Of a DNA stretch of 64,000 nt, positions 9,154 through 17,320 are shown one piece after another. Location of the stretch: the NCBI GenBank assembly GCA_964371055.1, contig CAYJLF010000020.1:62001-126000 (forward strand). The letters are read 5' to 3'. A model generated the notes under the pieces. That model did not search any database and was not told where the DNA came from. It saw only the letters and a program-made list of their open reading frames with translations. Position numbers and translations under genes: made by a program. The DNA comes from CAYJLF01 sp964371055 (GTDB lineage Bacteria; Eisenbacteria; RBG-16-71-46; CAIMUX01). Positions within the stretch are counted from its first letter, which is position 1, and each line of letters starts with the position of its first letter.

Positions 9154-9447
9154 CAGGCCTTGAGCAGGGTGCTGAAAAACTGGGCCCGCCGCGCCGGCGA
9201 GCACTTGCGAGCCGATCGAGGCGCGAGGAGGATGGCGATGCCAAGGCGTATCGCGGACGACGAGCAACGAAGAGCGGCGACGCATGTGCCGCCGGCCCTC
9301 CGGGTTCGGGCGGCGATCGGGCGTCGTCGTCGTTGCGCCTCCTCGAAGATGCGCCCTGGCATCGACTTCGTCGGCGCGCCTCGCCTCCGACCGATCGGCG
9401 CTCCGAACGCGGCGGACCCAGTTCTTCTGCATCCTGCTCGAGCCTCG
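9154..9447. repeat. 294-bp long imperfect palindrome (MITE- or REPIN-like element)
   Basis: The left end reads GAGCAGGGTGCTGAAAAACT then GGGCCCGCCGCG. The reverse complement of the right end reads GAGCAGGATGCAGAAGAACT then GGGTCCGCCGCG. Complementarity continues inward: GAGGCGCG, CGATGCCAAGGCG against CGATGCCAGGGCG, GCAACGA against GCAACGA, to a centre near 9300 (GCCGGCCCTCCGGGTTCGGGC). The whole element can fold into one hairpin with a stem of about 140 pairs. It has no coding content. Terminal sequences of the form GCAGGGTGCTGAAAAA recur in intergenic hairpins of unrelated bacteria, which suggests a mobile or spreading element. No flanking duplication could be confirmed by eye. Confidence 0.75.
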
Positions 9448-9511
9448 ACGCAGACAATTGTGGGCGGAACCGGGGACCGACGCATCCGGTAGAACGCCCC
9501 ACGGAGGCGCG

Positions 9512-10213
9512 ATGCAACGAACCGTCGCGTGGGTCATTCCCGTCCTGGCTACGCTCTTCGGTGCCGCCGCGAGTTCCACCGCCGGCCGCGCCGCCGTGAG
9601 CCCGTGTCCGCCGCAGTTGGCGGGGGGCGATGTCGGAGGTGACGCCCCGTCTCTTCCCTGCTGCAGCGGATGCCCCGTCACCGGCGTCTTCGACGGCTAT
9701 CACGACGACTACGACCCATCGATTCCCGAGCCCGGATGCATCGGCGAAGCCGCCCTCGGCCCCGATCTCGTGTTCCGCCTCGATCTGGAGACGGGCGATA
9801 CGTTCTCCGCCAGCCTGCTCGCACCGGGACTCGATGGGGTCCTTTACCTCGTGCGCGATTGCACCAACGTCAGCCGGACGTGCGTGGCCGCCGTCGACGA
9901 GACCGGCCCGGGAGGACTGGAACACCTCACGGTCGGCCCGATCCTCGACCCTGGAACCCACTATCTCATCGTCGACGCGCACGAACCCGACGCTTCCGGC
10001 GCGTGGACGCTCCTCTGGCACCACGACTGCCGAAGTCAGGCGGTGGGCGCCTGTTGCTTCGGCTCGCACTGCGAGATCCTCGAGGCCGCGGCGTGCCACG
10101 CGCAGGGCGCCGAGTGGCTCGGTCCCGGAGTCCCTTGCGATCCGAATCCCTGCGAACCCCTACCGCTCGAGCCGTCCGGCTGGGGAATGATCAAGCCCAC
10201 CTACCGCCGGTGA
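9512..10213 (+). CDS. Secreted Cys-rich protein with PPC-like and ACC(F)-type C-terminal module
   Basis: A 233-residue protein with an N-terminal signal peptide (VAWVIPVLATLFGAAASSTAGRA). A middle region (about 70-175) resembles bacterial pre-peptidase C-terminal (PPC) beta-sandwiches: DLVFRLDLETGDTFSASLL, then LYLVRDC and GTHYLIVDAHEP. The C-terminal 45 residues carry a module with six Cys (GACCFGSHCEILEAAACHAQ and CDPNPCEP), a pattern common in exported proteins of Eisenbacteria-like and planctomycete genomes. ATG 9512 has GGAGG 5 bases upstream, so the longer frame is rejected. It should be an exported, disulfide-bonded protein; its function is unknown. It sits between the palindrome and the 173-bp repeats. 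Confidence 0.75.
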   Translation: MQRTVAWVIPVLATLFGAAASSTAGRAAVSPCPPQLAGGDVGGDAPSLPCCSGCPVTGVFDGYHDDYDPSIPEPGCIGEAALGPDLVFRLDLETGDTFSASLLAPGLDGVLYLVRDCTNVSRTCVAAVDETGPGGLEHLTVGPILDPGTHYLIVDAHEPDASGAWTLLWHHDCRSQAVGACCFGSHCEILEAAACHAQGAEWLGPGVPCDPNPCEPLPLEPSGWGMIKPTYRR

Positions 10214-10261
10214 TGACCGTCCCGCCACCACCACCACGACAGGATCCGGCCTTGGCCCGGA

Positions 10262-10659
10262 GAGCGATGTGCGCGCCCCTGGGCGCAGCGCAGGTCTGCC
10301 CGAGCGCGATGTGCGCGCCCCCGGGCGCAGCGCGGGTCTGCCCGGGCGCGATGTGCGCGCCGCGCCACACCATCCGCGCGTCATCCCGGGCCCCAGCGGC
10401 GCTGGGCGCGCTCAAGGCGAGCCCGCCCCGTTCTGACAGCACGCTGGCGAGCCGTTCGCGCGAGGGCAGACCCCGCGGAGCCCCATCTGCCCGCTGAGCG
10501 CAGCGAGGGTTTGCCTGAGCGCGATGTGCGCGCCGCGCCGCACCATCCGCGCGTCATCCCGGGCCCCAGCGGCGCCAGGCGCGCTCAAGGCGAGCCCGCC
10601 CCGTTCGGACGGCACGCTGGCGAGCCGCTCGCGCGAGGGCAGACCCCGCGGAGTCCCAC
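10262..10659. repeat. Left cluster of the 173-bp repeat family (two full units plus stubs)
   Basis: Two nearly complete units begin with GCGCAGCG at 10325 and 10498, a period of 173. Each contains, in order, GAGCGCGATGTGCGCGC (GGGCGCGATG in the first), ACCATCCGCGCGTCATCCCG, GCGCGCTCAAGGCGAGCCCG, CACGCTGGCGAGCCG and CAGACCCCGCGGAG. Two truncated starts (GAGCGATGTGCGCGCCC and GAGCGCGATGTGCGCGCCC) precede them at 10262-10324. The units touch each other with almost no spacer. GAGCGCG near the start can pair with CGCGCTC in mid-unit. This cluster occupies most of the 580-bp gap before the gene at 10794; bases 10660-10793 show no other feature. Confidence 0.85.
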
Positions 10660-10793
10660 CGCACGCCCTGCGGTGCGACATTCCCACGCTCTGGAAGAGC
10701 GGTTGAACTGGCTACGCCGAAGCCGCAAGCTCTCCAGGCAAGGAGGAACGAACAGCGGTCGCTCCGGCACCCTCGCAACCGCTCCCGGTCAAC

Positions 10794-12047
10794 ATGAACT
10801 CACGCCGCCGCATTTTCCTCATTACCGCCCTGACGCTGGTCACGAGCACGGCCATCGTCTCCCTGCTGCTGCGCCGTCCGGAGGAGCCGTCGGTCGAACC
10901 GGCCGAGGACGCGACACAGCGACCGGCGAACGAACTGCTGGAGAGGCTGCGGGCGCTGCCCTATGTCCAGTCGAGGGACCTGGAAGCCGGCGAACCGGCG
11001 ATCGAAGGAGTGATTCTGCACGACCGGAAGGCGGCTTCGCCCGGACTCAACATCTTCTTCGTCGATGGTGAAAGGATGGCCTACCTGATCGATATGGACG
11101 GCCGAGTCGTCCACTCATGGAACCACGAGGGCAAGAACTGGCACCATGTCGAGATGGACAGTCGGGGCAACCTCTTCATCGTCGCCGAGGACGCATTGGT
11201 CAAGCTCGATTGGGACTCCCAGATGCGCTGGTCGACTCCGGGACGCTTCCATCACGACCTGGCAATCGGTGCGGATGGGATGCTGTACGCGATCGCCCGA
11301 TCGCCTCGGTGGGTGACATTCCAGAAGAGCAGGATCCCGGTCCTCGATGACTACGTCGTCATCCTGGAATCGGACGGTACGCCACGCGACAGCCTCTCGT
11401 TGTGGGATCTGCTGGGAGAGACCGTGAAGCCAGACAGGCTGGAGAGGGTAAGGAAGTACTTCAAGATCGAAGACGTGGAGAACGGACTCGTCGGGAACCT
11501 GTGTGATGTCTTCCACCTGAACTCGATCGAGCAGATCCATCAGGAGGTCGAAGGCGTCTGTCGCCCAGGCGATCTTCTGATCTCGGTCCGGGAGACGAAC
11601 ACCATCGCGGTCCTCCGGGTTGATCCGCCCAGCGTCGTCTGGTCGTGGGGCCCCGGCGTATTGGCGCGCCAGCACCAGCCGATGATTCTCGCGAACGGAA
11701 ACATCCTCGTTTTCGACAACGGGAGGGAGTTCAGCCGCGTGCTCGAGGTTGCGCCTCGCACCGGTCGCATCGTGTGGACCTATCAGGGCGCGACCCCCCT
11801 CGACTTCTATACTTTCCGGCAGGGCGGCAGCCAGCGTCTCCGCAACGGCAATACGCTGATCACGGAAAGCCAGCGGGGACGGGTCTTCGAGGTCACGCCG
11901 GAGGGTGGCATCGTCTGGGACTATCGGACCGAGATCACGGAAGAGCGACAGAGGCCAAAGCGGCGGGTGATCTACCGCATGGCGCGTATTGAACCGCCCG
12001 AACTGGACAGCCTGCCGCTCCCCGCGGCCGTGCGCCGCGCGGCCTGA
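10794..12047 (+). CDS. Arylsulfotransferase-like (ASST/PQQ-propeller) membrane-anchored protein
   Basis: A 417-residue protein with a hydrophobic N-terminal anchor (about 6-25), followed by repeated beta-propeller blades. Examples are MAYLIDMDGRVVHSW, NLFIVAEDALVKLDW, GNILVFDNGREFSRVLEV, TGRIVWTYQG and RLRNGNTLITESQRGRVFEV. The repeated NGNxLI and GxIVWxY motifs are typical of the arylsulfotransferase (ASST) family, periplasmic enzymes that move sulfate between phenols; many bacterial relatives have no known activity. The catalytic His cannot be assigned by eye. The Shine-Dalgarno signal is weak. The gene is bracketed by 173-bp repeats on both sides, which makes it look like an inserted or exchangeable unit. 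Confidence 0.75.
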   Translation: MNSRRRIFLITALTLVTSTAIVSLLLRRPEEPSVEPAEDATQRPANELLERLRALPYVQSRDLEAGEPAIEGVILHDRKAASPGLNIFFVDGERMAYLIDMDGRVVHSWNHEGKNWHHVEMDSRGNLFIVAEDALVKLDWDSQMRWSTPGRFHHDLAIGADGMLYAIARSPRWVTFQKSRIPVLDDYVVILESDGTPRDSLSLWDLLGETVKPDRLERVRKYFKIEDVENGLVGNLCDVFHLNSIEQIHQEVEGVCRPGDLLISVRETNTIAVLRVDPPSVVWSWGPGVLARQHQPMILANGNILVFDNGREFSRVLEVAPRTGRIVWTYQGATPLDFYTFRQGGSQRLRNGNTLITESQRGRVFEVTPEGGIVWDYRTEITEERQRPKRRVIYRMARIEPPELDSLPLPAAVRRAA

Positions 12048-12080
12048 TCCGCTCGCGAACCGCTCCACCCCGGCTCCTGG

Positions 12081-12530
12081 TCGCAGCGCGGGTGTGCCTG
12101 AGCGCGATGTGCGCGCCGCGCCACACCATCCGCGCGTTATCCACAGCCCCGGCGGCGCAAGGCGCGCTCAAGGCGAGCCCGCCCCGTTCTGACGGCACGC
12201 TGGCGAGCCGTTCGCGCGAGGACAGACCCCGCGGAGCCCCACCCGGCTCGATGGGCGCAGCGAGGATGTGCCTGAGCGCGATGTGCGCGCCGCGCCACAC
12301 CCGCCGCGCGTCATCCCGGGCCCCGGCGGCGCAAGGCGCGCTCAAGGCGAGCCCGCCCCGTTCAGACAGCACGCTGGCGAGCCGTTCGCGCGAAGGCACA
12401 CCCCGCGGAGCCCCCGCCGGATCGCGAGGCGCGCTCAAGGCGAGCCCGCCCCGTTCCGACAGCACGCTGGCGAGCCGCTCGCGCGAGGACAGACCCCGCG
12501 GAGCCCCATCTGCCCCCGGGCGCAGCGAGA
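12081..12530. repeat. Right cluster of the 173-bp repeat family (two full units, a half unit and a stub)
   Basis: Full units begin with CGCAGCG at about 12081 and 12255 (period 174). They carry the same blocks as the left cluster and in the same orientation. A 3'-half unit starts at GGCGCGCTCAAGGCG (12427) and ends near 12507. A GGGCGCAGCGAGA stub ends the array at 12530, four bases before the stop codon of the next gene. These repeats fill the 487-bp gap between the arylsulfotransferase-like gene and the CMD-family gene. Minus-strand frames stay open through them only because of GC richness. Confidence 0.85.
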
Positions 12531-12534
12531 GTCA

Positions 12535-13233
12535 TCACGCCGCCAGTCGGGCCAGCAGCGCTCGCGCCTCATCCAGGTCCGGCGGCGTCAGCTCCCGGTC
12601 GAGCACCGAGAGGAGCCGCTCGATACGCTCCCGCGTCACCCCGATCCGGAGGGCACCCCGCAGGTGGCTGTGAAGCTGCCGCGGGCGCCGCTTGACCGCC
12701 AGGACAGCGATGATCGCCAATTCGCGCGTGGCCAGGTCGAGGCCCGGCCGCGACAGCACTTTGCCGTATCCCTCGACCACCATCCACCGCGCCAGCTCCG
12801 GACTCAACTCACGGGCCCGTTCCTGCAGCCGGACTCCGACGTCGCCGTAGATCCGCGCGTAGAGCGACTCACCCCGGGCGCACCACTCCTTCCACTGTGC
12901 ATGGTCACCGCTCTCGACGGGTTCCGGCGTACCCGGCCAATGGTGCGCCAGCAGGCTGAGCCCCTCGAGCGCCGTGGGATAGCCGTCGAACAGGTAGGTC
13001 TGCAGGATCGCCTCACGCACCGCCTCGCGTGTCAGGGGCGGCTCAGCCCTCGAGGTCGCGCCCCGATCGGCATCCTCGCGATCGCCACGCAGTCGATCGA
13101 TCAGCGCGGCGGCCGTCTCCTCGCGCCCCAGGACCAAGGCAGCCGTCAGGCAGGCCAGATCGAGTGCGCCGTCGCCCGGCGCGCAGCCCGAATCGGGTTC
13201 CGATGGCCCTGGCGTCGTGACGTCATCCTTCAC
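12535..13233 (-). CDS. Carboxymuconolactone decarboxylase (CMD)-family protein
   Basis: A 232-residue alpha-helical protein whose C-terminal two thirds match the gamma-CMD family: the run ARELSPELARWMVVEGYG, then LDLATRELAIIAVLAV, and HSHLRGALRIGVTRERIERLL. The AhpD-type Cys-x-x-Cys pair is absent, so a redox role like AhpD is unlikely. An N-terminal stretch (about 1-75) is helical and variable. It starts with GTG at 13233, overlapping the PP2C stop as GTGA, so the two genes are co-translated. Members of this group often lack a known substrate. Confidence 0.72.
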   Translation of the reverse strand: MKDDVTTPGPSEPDSGCAPGDGALDLACLTAALVLGREETAAALIDRLRGDREDADRGATSRAEPPLTREAVREAILQTYLFDGYPTALEGLSLLAHHWPGTPEPVESGDHAQWKEWCARGESLYARIYGDVGVRLQERARELSPELARWMVVEGYGKVLSRPGLDLATRELAIIAVLAVKRRPRQLHSHLRGALRIGVTRERIERLLSVLDRELTPPDLDEARALLARLAA

Positions 13234-14438
13234 AGACGCTTCACCACCACGGCGGTCCGATCATCCGGCGCCGTCGGACCGCCATGCTCATCCGAGGCAG
13301 CGAAGAGCGCTTCGATGATCTCCCGCGCGCTCAGATCGGCGTGATCGCGCAGAAGCGAACGCAGGCGTCGCACCCCGAAGTGCCGGCCACGCGGGTCCGG
13401 CCGCTCCGTCAACCCATCCGAATACAACAGGATCAGGTCGCCGGAGCGAAGATGCATGTGCCCCGCCTCGTAGCGGGCGGCTGGGTTAGGCCCCAGAATC
13501 AGGCCTCCCGTCCGGAGTTCGCTGAACTCCGAACCGGAGAGCAGGAGGGGCGGGTTGTGCCCCGCATTGCAGAAGGTCATCGTGCCGTCGCAGTCCAGTT
13601 CGCCATAGAAGACCGAGATGAACCGGCTGGAGAGGGCGGCACGGTGGATCACGCGGTTCAGCCGCTCCATCACCCGCGCCAGCTTAAGATCTTCATCCAT
13701 GGCCACCCGGAGCCCCGTGACGACATCCCGCGCGAGCAGGGCCGCCGGGAGCCCGTGCCCCGACGCATCGCCGATCGCCACCCCCAGGAGCGAGTCGGAG
13801 AGCCGGATGTAGTCGTAGAGATCTCCCCCGACCACCTCCGCCGGCCGCGAGCGCCCGGCGATGTCGTAACCGGGGAACTCCGGCGGATTCGCCGGCAGGA
13901 GCGACTCCTGGATGATCCGGGCATCCTCCAGCAGACCGGCCAGCCACTGCTGCTCCAGCTTGAGGTGGATGACATGCCGGACCGCGCTCAACGAGTAGAG
14001 AATCCTGTCCTCGGGCACCTCCTGGTCGACCGACAGCGCGATGATATAGGCACTCCCCTGTCCCACGGCGATGGCCGCGAAGCGTGAGGTCACGCCGATG
14101 GCACCCTCGAAGACCGGGTCGTAGCCGGGATCCCCCTCGCCGCCGATGATCAGCCCCTCCCGCAGGGTGCGTTCGTGGGGCGGGTATCCCGGGGGAACGA
14201 CGAGGCCGATCGGCGCGTCTTTCGACTCGCCGCAGCCGAACGCCAGGACGAAGTCGCTACCGTCGCGACGGTAGAGCCGCCCGCCCCGGAACCCCAGCGC
14301 TTCGCGGAAGTCGTCCACGAGGCTCCGCAGAATCGTCTCGAGCATCCGCGATACATTTTCCGTCCGCTCGATCTTGGCCAGGGCCGCCTCGAGCTTTCGA
14401 TAGAGCGCCTTGAAGTCGCGCCTCTCGATCGATTCCAT
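13230..14438 (-). CDS. GAF-like plus PP2C/SpoIIE-type serine phosphatase
   Basis: A 402-residue cytoplasmic protein. An N-terminal sensor-like domain of about 165 residues (GAF-type: LVDDFREALGFRGGRLYRRDG and onward) is followed by a PP2C-type SpoIIE/RsbU phosphatase domain. Its motifs are complete: VVGGDLYDY, GDASGHGLPAALLARD, FCNAGHNPPLLL, LLYSDGLTERPD and APDDRTAVVVKR, including the Asp residues that bind Mn/Mg. Such proteins dephosphorylate anti-sigma-factor antagonists in partner switching. No STAS antagonist or kinase gene lies nearby, so the partner is unknown. ATG 14438 is preferred (GGGGGAGG upstream) over the longer frame. It is divergent from mntP. Confidence 0.9.
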   Translation of the reverse strand: MESIERRDFKALYRKLEAALAKIERTENVSRMLETILRSLVDDFREALGFRGGRLYRRDGSDFVLAFGCGESKDAPIGLVVPPGYPPHERTLREGLIIGGEGDPGYDPVFEGAIGVTSRFAAIAVGQGSAYIIALSVDQEVPEDRILYSLSAVRHVIHLKLEQQWLAGLLEDARIIQESLLPANPPEFPGYDIAGRSRPAEVVGGDLYDYIRLSDSLLGVAIGDASGHGLPAALLARDVVTGLRVAMDEDLKLARVMERLNRVIHRAALSSRFISVFYGELDCDGTMTFCNAGHNPPLLLSGSEFSELRTGGLILGPNPAARYEAGHMHLRSGDLILLYSDGLTERPDPRGRHFGVRRLRSLLRDHADLSAREIIEALFAASDEHGGPTAPDDRTAVVVKRL

Positions 14439-14615
14439 GCCACCGCCTCCCCCGGAAAGACCGGCCATCACGATGCCGGGGCCGCCGGCCGGCTGCAAGT
14501 GAACTTCCGGGGAGTCCGGCCACGGCCGGAATCCGGACGCGCCCGCTTTCGCTGCGGCGGCGGTCTGTGGTATCGATCACCGGAGTCGCATCTGCGCCGC
14601 TACGGAGGAGGCACG

Positions 14616-15173
14616 GTGTCGTTTCCGGAGGTCATTCTGATCGCGCTGGGCCTGGCGATGGACGCCTTCGCCGTCGCCCTGGCCGCGGGGGCGACCGGAC
14701 GCGTCGGGGGGAGGCGCGCCGCCTTCCGCCTCTGTTTCCACTTCGGTCTCTTCCAGTTCCTCATGCCGATCCTGGGCTGGCTGGTGGGCCACGCGGTCGC
14801 CTCCCGGATCGCCTCGTTCGATCATTGGATCGCCTTCGGGCTTCTGGGAATCATCGGCGTCCGGATGATCCGGTCCGGTCTCTCGGCCGACTCCGGGGAA
14901 ACTTCGCCCGATCCGTCGCGTGGAATCTCGCTCCTGATGCTGGCGATCGCCACCAGCATCGACGCGCTGGCGGTGGGGTTGAGTCTCGCGGTCATCGGGG
15001 TCCGCATCTGGTATCCCAGCGCGGTCATCGGCGTCGTGGCTGCCGTCATGACCCTCCTCGGCCTTCGACTCGGAAGTAGGCTGGGAGGGCTCCTGGGACG
15101 GCGGATGGAAGTCCTGGGCGGGATCATCCTGATCGGGATCGGCGTCAAGATCCTGTTCGAGCACCTCGTCTAA
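14616..15173 (+). CDS. mntP: Manganese efflux pump MntP
   Basis: A 185-residue inner-membrane protein with six hydrophobic helices, the usual MntP size (about 188). Two inverted half-repeats each carry the conserved acidic motif: LGLAMDAFAVALAAG near the N-terminus and IATSIDALAVGLSLAV in the fourth helix. MntP exports Mn2+ and protects against manganese excess. The GTG start at 14616 has GGAGGAGG 5 bases upstream; the long upstream frame overlaps the PP2C gene and is not coding. I looked for a yybP-ykoY manganese riboswitch in the short leader and did not find a convincing one. Confidence 0.93.
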   Translation: MSFPEVILIALGLAMDAFAVALAAGATGRVGGRRAAFRLCFHFGLFQFLMPILGWLVGHAVASRIASFDHWIAFGLLGIIGVRMIRSGLSADSGETSPDPSRGISLLMLAIATSIDALAVGLSLAVIGVRIWYPSAVIGVVAAVMTLLGLRLGSRLGGLLGRRMEVLGGIILIGIGVKILFEHLV

Positions 15174-15227
15174 CCGGGCCAGGAAGAGCCGGGTGAGCCG
15201 CGTTCCCGGCCCCGGCCGGAGGGTGAC

Positions 15228-17183
15228 TCACTCCGCGCAGCGGAAGCCGACCCTCGGACTGGCCGCCTCCGGAAGCTGGCTCGCGCGGTGCGCCGCGCGC
15301 AGTTCGGGGGCCGAGGAAACGCTGCCGCTCGCGTAGTGCCCCCCGCGCACCACACGGTAGGTGCCGCTGCTTGGGGGTTGGTGCGGCGTCGCGTACGGCG
15401 CGTACCAGTCGGCGCACCACTCGGCGACGTTGCCCGCGAGGTCGTGGACGGCGACGCCGTTCCAGTCGGCGACGCCGAGCGGGTAGGAACCGACGGAGCG
15501 GGTCGTGTTGAAGAGGCCGCCGAAATTCGCGCGATCCTGGCCCGGCGGATCGTTTCCCCACGGATAGATCGTGCCGAGACCGACGCCGCCTCCCGGCCAG
15601 GTTCCCTGTTCGGTCGAGCGCCCGCGCGCGGCCAGTTCCCACTCCGCCTCGGTCGGCAGGCGGCGCCCGATGCGGCGGGCATAGGCCTCCGCCCCGGCCC
15701 AGGTGACTCCCGTCACGGGATGGTTCGCCACCTCCACCGGCATCGTGAACCCGAGGGCGGGATCGGGGTCGATCTTGCTCCCGGCAAAGAGAAGGAGCGT
15801 CGTCTCACCGGATCGCACCGCGGTGTCAGAGACGGTGAGTTGTCCGCGCTCGAGGGCCTCCAGCAGGAAGGCCAGATACTGGCGGTTCGTCACTTCCAGC
15901 GTCTCGAGGCGCACGACGGAGGAGATCGCGACCGGATTCCCCGGATGCGTCTCGTTGCCCCAGCCGTCCGGATGATTTCCCATCACCATCGCCCCCGCCG
16001 CCAACGACGCCGTGGCGGTCGGGTAGGTCAGCACGATGACGGGCGACAGCTCGGACGGAATCCCGGACTGCCCCTCGAAGTTCACGCCGACCACGCTGAA
16101 GCGGTAGCGGCCGTGCTCGACGCCGGTGAACGACCGCGTCCCCCCCTGCGCCGGAATCCGCCCGACGCCCAGCGGGATGGACGGCCCCTCGTCCACGCTG
16201 TAGAGCAGATCGAATCCATCCAGAGTCGGATCCACCTCCTCCGGAGTCCACGAGACGAAGATGCGCAGATCGGCCTGCTTCTGAGCCGTGAGCTGCCCCG
16301 CCGGCCGCCCCGGAATCGCCAGGTCGAGCACCAGGTCATGCTGCACTTCCGCCTCGACGAGGTCGAGCGTGTCCCGGCGGGTCGCATACCCCGTCGCCCG
16401 CACCTGCAGGATCTGGCGGCCCCGGGGAACGTTCAGGAATTCATAGGCGCCCGACGCATTGGTCGTGGTCTCGACCGTCGCGGCCCGACAGATCGCGCCC
16501 GACACCACCTCGTCCCGTCGATTGCGAACCACGCCGTGGAGGCGCGTCACCAGCTCGACGTCGTCCAGACGCACCTCGACCGTGTCGATCGCCTCCCGAA
16601 CGGCCATCACGCGCGACCAGGGATGGTAGCCGTCGAGCGAGGCACGCAGGGTGTCGACTCCGAGAGGCAGGAAGGAGAGACGATAGCCGCCGTCCGGTCC
16701 GCTGTGGACCTCGCGGCCGGCGATCTGAAGAACCGCGCCCGCGAGCGGCTCGCTGCTGGCGTCATCCACGACGTGGCCGACGAGCGTCCCGGACGGCCCC
16801 ATCACGAGAAGATCGACGCGGGCGATGACCGAATCGGAACCGTCGTCGACCGTCACCGAGACGGAGGCTGGTCCCTCGACTTCCGGCGCGATCCAACGCA
16901 CCGCGTTCAGCGACGGATCGCGCGAGATGAAACGGCCGACCGTCGCGACCCAGCGGTGACGCAGGATGTCGCGATCGGGGTCAAACGTACTGCAGGCCAC
17001 CTGCGCGGTATCCCCGAACCCGAGGGTATCCGGGTCGGCCGTCAGCGAGCGTACTTCGGGAGGTGTGTTGACGACTCGAACGAGGGACTTCTCATCGCCG
17101 CAGCCGGCCAGCGCCAGACTGAGCAGCAACGACGCCAGAAGGCGAACCGACCTGACCGCAACCCTCGGGGCCATCCTTGGCAT
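15228..17183 (-). CDS. Lipoprotein with carboxypeptidase-regulatory modules and FGE/sulfatase-modifying-factor fold
   Basis: A 651-residue exported lipoprotein; the lipobox LALAGC puts the lipidated Cys at 28. An Ig/cadherin-like domain (about 38-125) is followed by two carboxypeptidase-regulatory-like domains (about 130-205 and 210-295), a fibronectin-like region (about 305-395) and a C-terminal FGE-sulfatase domain (about 395-650). The last has the family motifs LEVTNRQYLAFL, MPVEVANHPVTGVTWAGAEA, RLPTEAEWELAARG, LAGNVAEWCADWY and RVVRGGHY. In the closing part, where true formylglycine-generating enzymes hold catalytic cysteines, I see AAHRAS, so this is probably a binding or structural FGE fold. 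GGAGG precedes ATG 17183. Confidence 0.85.
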   Translation of the reverse strand: MPRMAPRVAVRSVRLLASLLLSLALAGCGDEKSLVRVVNTPPEVRSLTADPDTLGFGDTAQVACSTFDPDRDILRHRWVATVGRFISRDPSLNAVRWIAPEVEGPASVSVTVDDGSDSVIARVDLLVMGPSGTLVGHVVDDASSEPLAGAVLQIAGREVHSGPDGGYRLSFLPLGVDTLRASLDGYHPWSRVMAVREAIDTVEVRLDDVELVTRLHGVVRNRRDEVVSGAICRAATVETTTNASGAYEFLNVPRGRQILQVRATGYATRRDTLDLVEAEVQHDLVLDLAIPGRPAGQLTAQKQADLRIFVSWTPEEVDPTLDGFDLLYSVDEGPSIPLGVGRIPAQGGTRSFTGVEHGRYRFSVVGVNFEGQSGIPSELSPVIVLTYPTATASLAAGAMVMGNHPDGWGNETHPGNPVAISSVVRLETLEVTNRQYLAFLLEALERGQLTVSDTAVRSGETTLLLFAGSKIDPDPALGFTMPVEVANHPVTGVTWAGAEAYARRIGRRLPTEAEWELAARGRSTEQGTWPGGGVGLGTIYPWGNDPPGQDRANFGGLFNTTRSVGSYPLGVADWNGVAVHDLAGNVAEWCADWYAPYATPHQPPSSGTYRVVRGGHYASGSVSSAPELRAAHRASQLPEAASPRVGFRCAE

Positions 17184-17320
17184 GGGGGACCTCCGCGGCC
17201 ATTCTATCCGCGTCGACCCGCGAAGGAAAGCCGGCGGCGAGGCGGCCTCGGGGTCTCAGTCCCGAACCCGGTCGCCGGAACCGACGCGTCCGGCCCGTCG
17301 GGCGGAGCGCCGGCGCCGGG

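Noticed and set aside
11935..12465. Repeat-rich minus-strand reading frame (176 residues) in the 173-bp repeats
   Set aside because: It stays open because of GC richness; the repeats keep several frames open at once, lack a ribosome site and resemble no protein family.
10262..12530. CRISPR-like array formed by the 173-bp repeats
   Set aside because: The units are about 173 bases and abut each other; there are no 30-40 base unique spacers, no AT-rich leader and no cas genes.
14499..14615. yybP-ykoY manganese riboswitch before mntP
   Set aside because: The leader is short. A GGGGAGT is present, but the remaining conserved loops and paired elements of the riboswitch are not.
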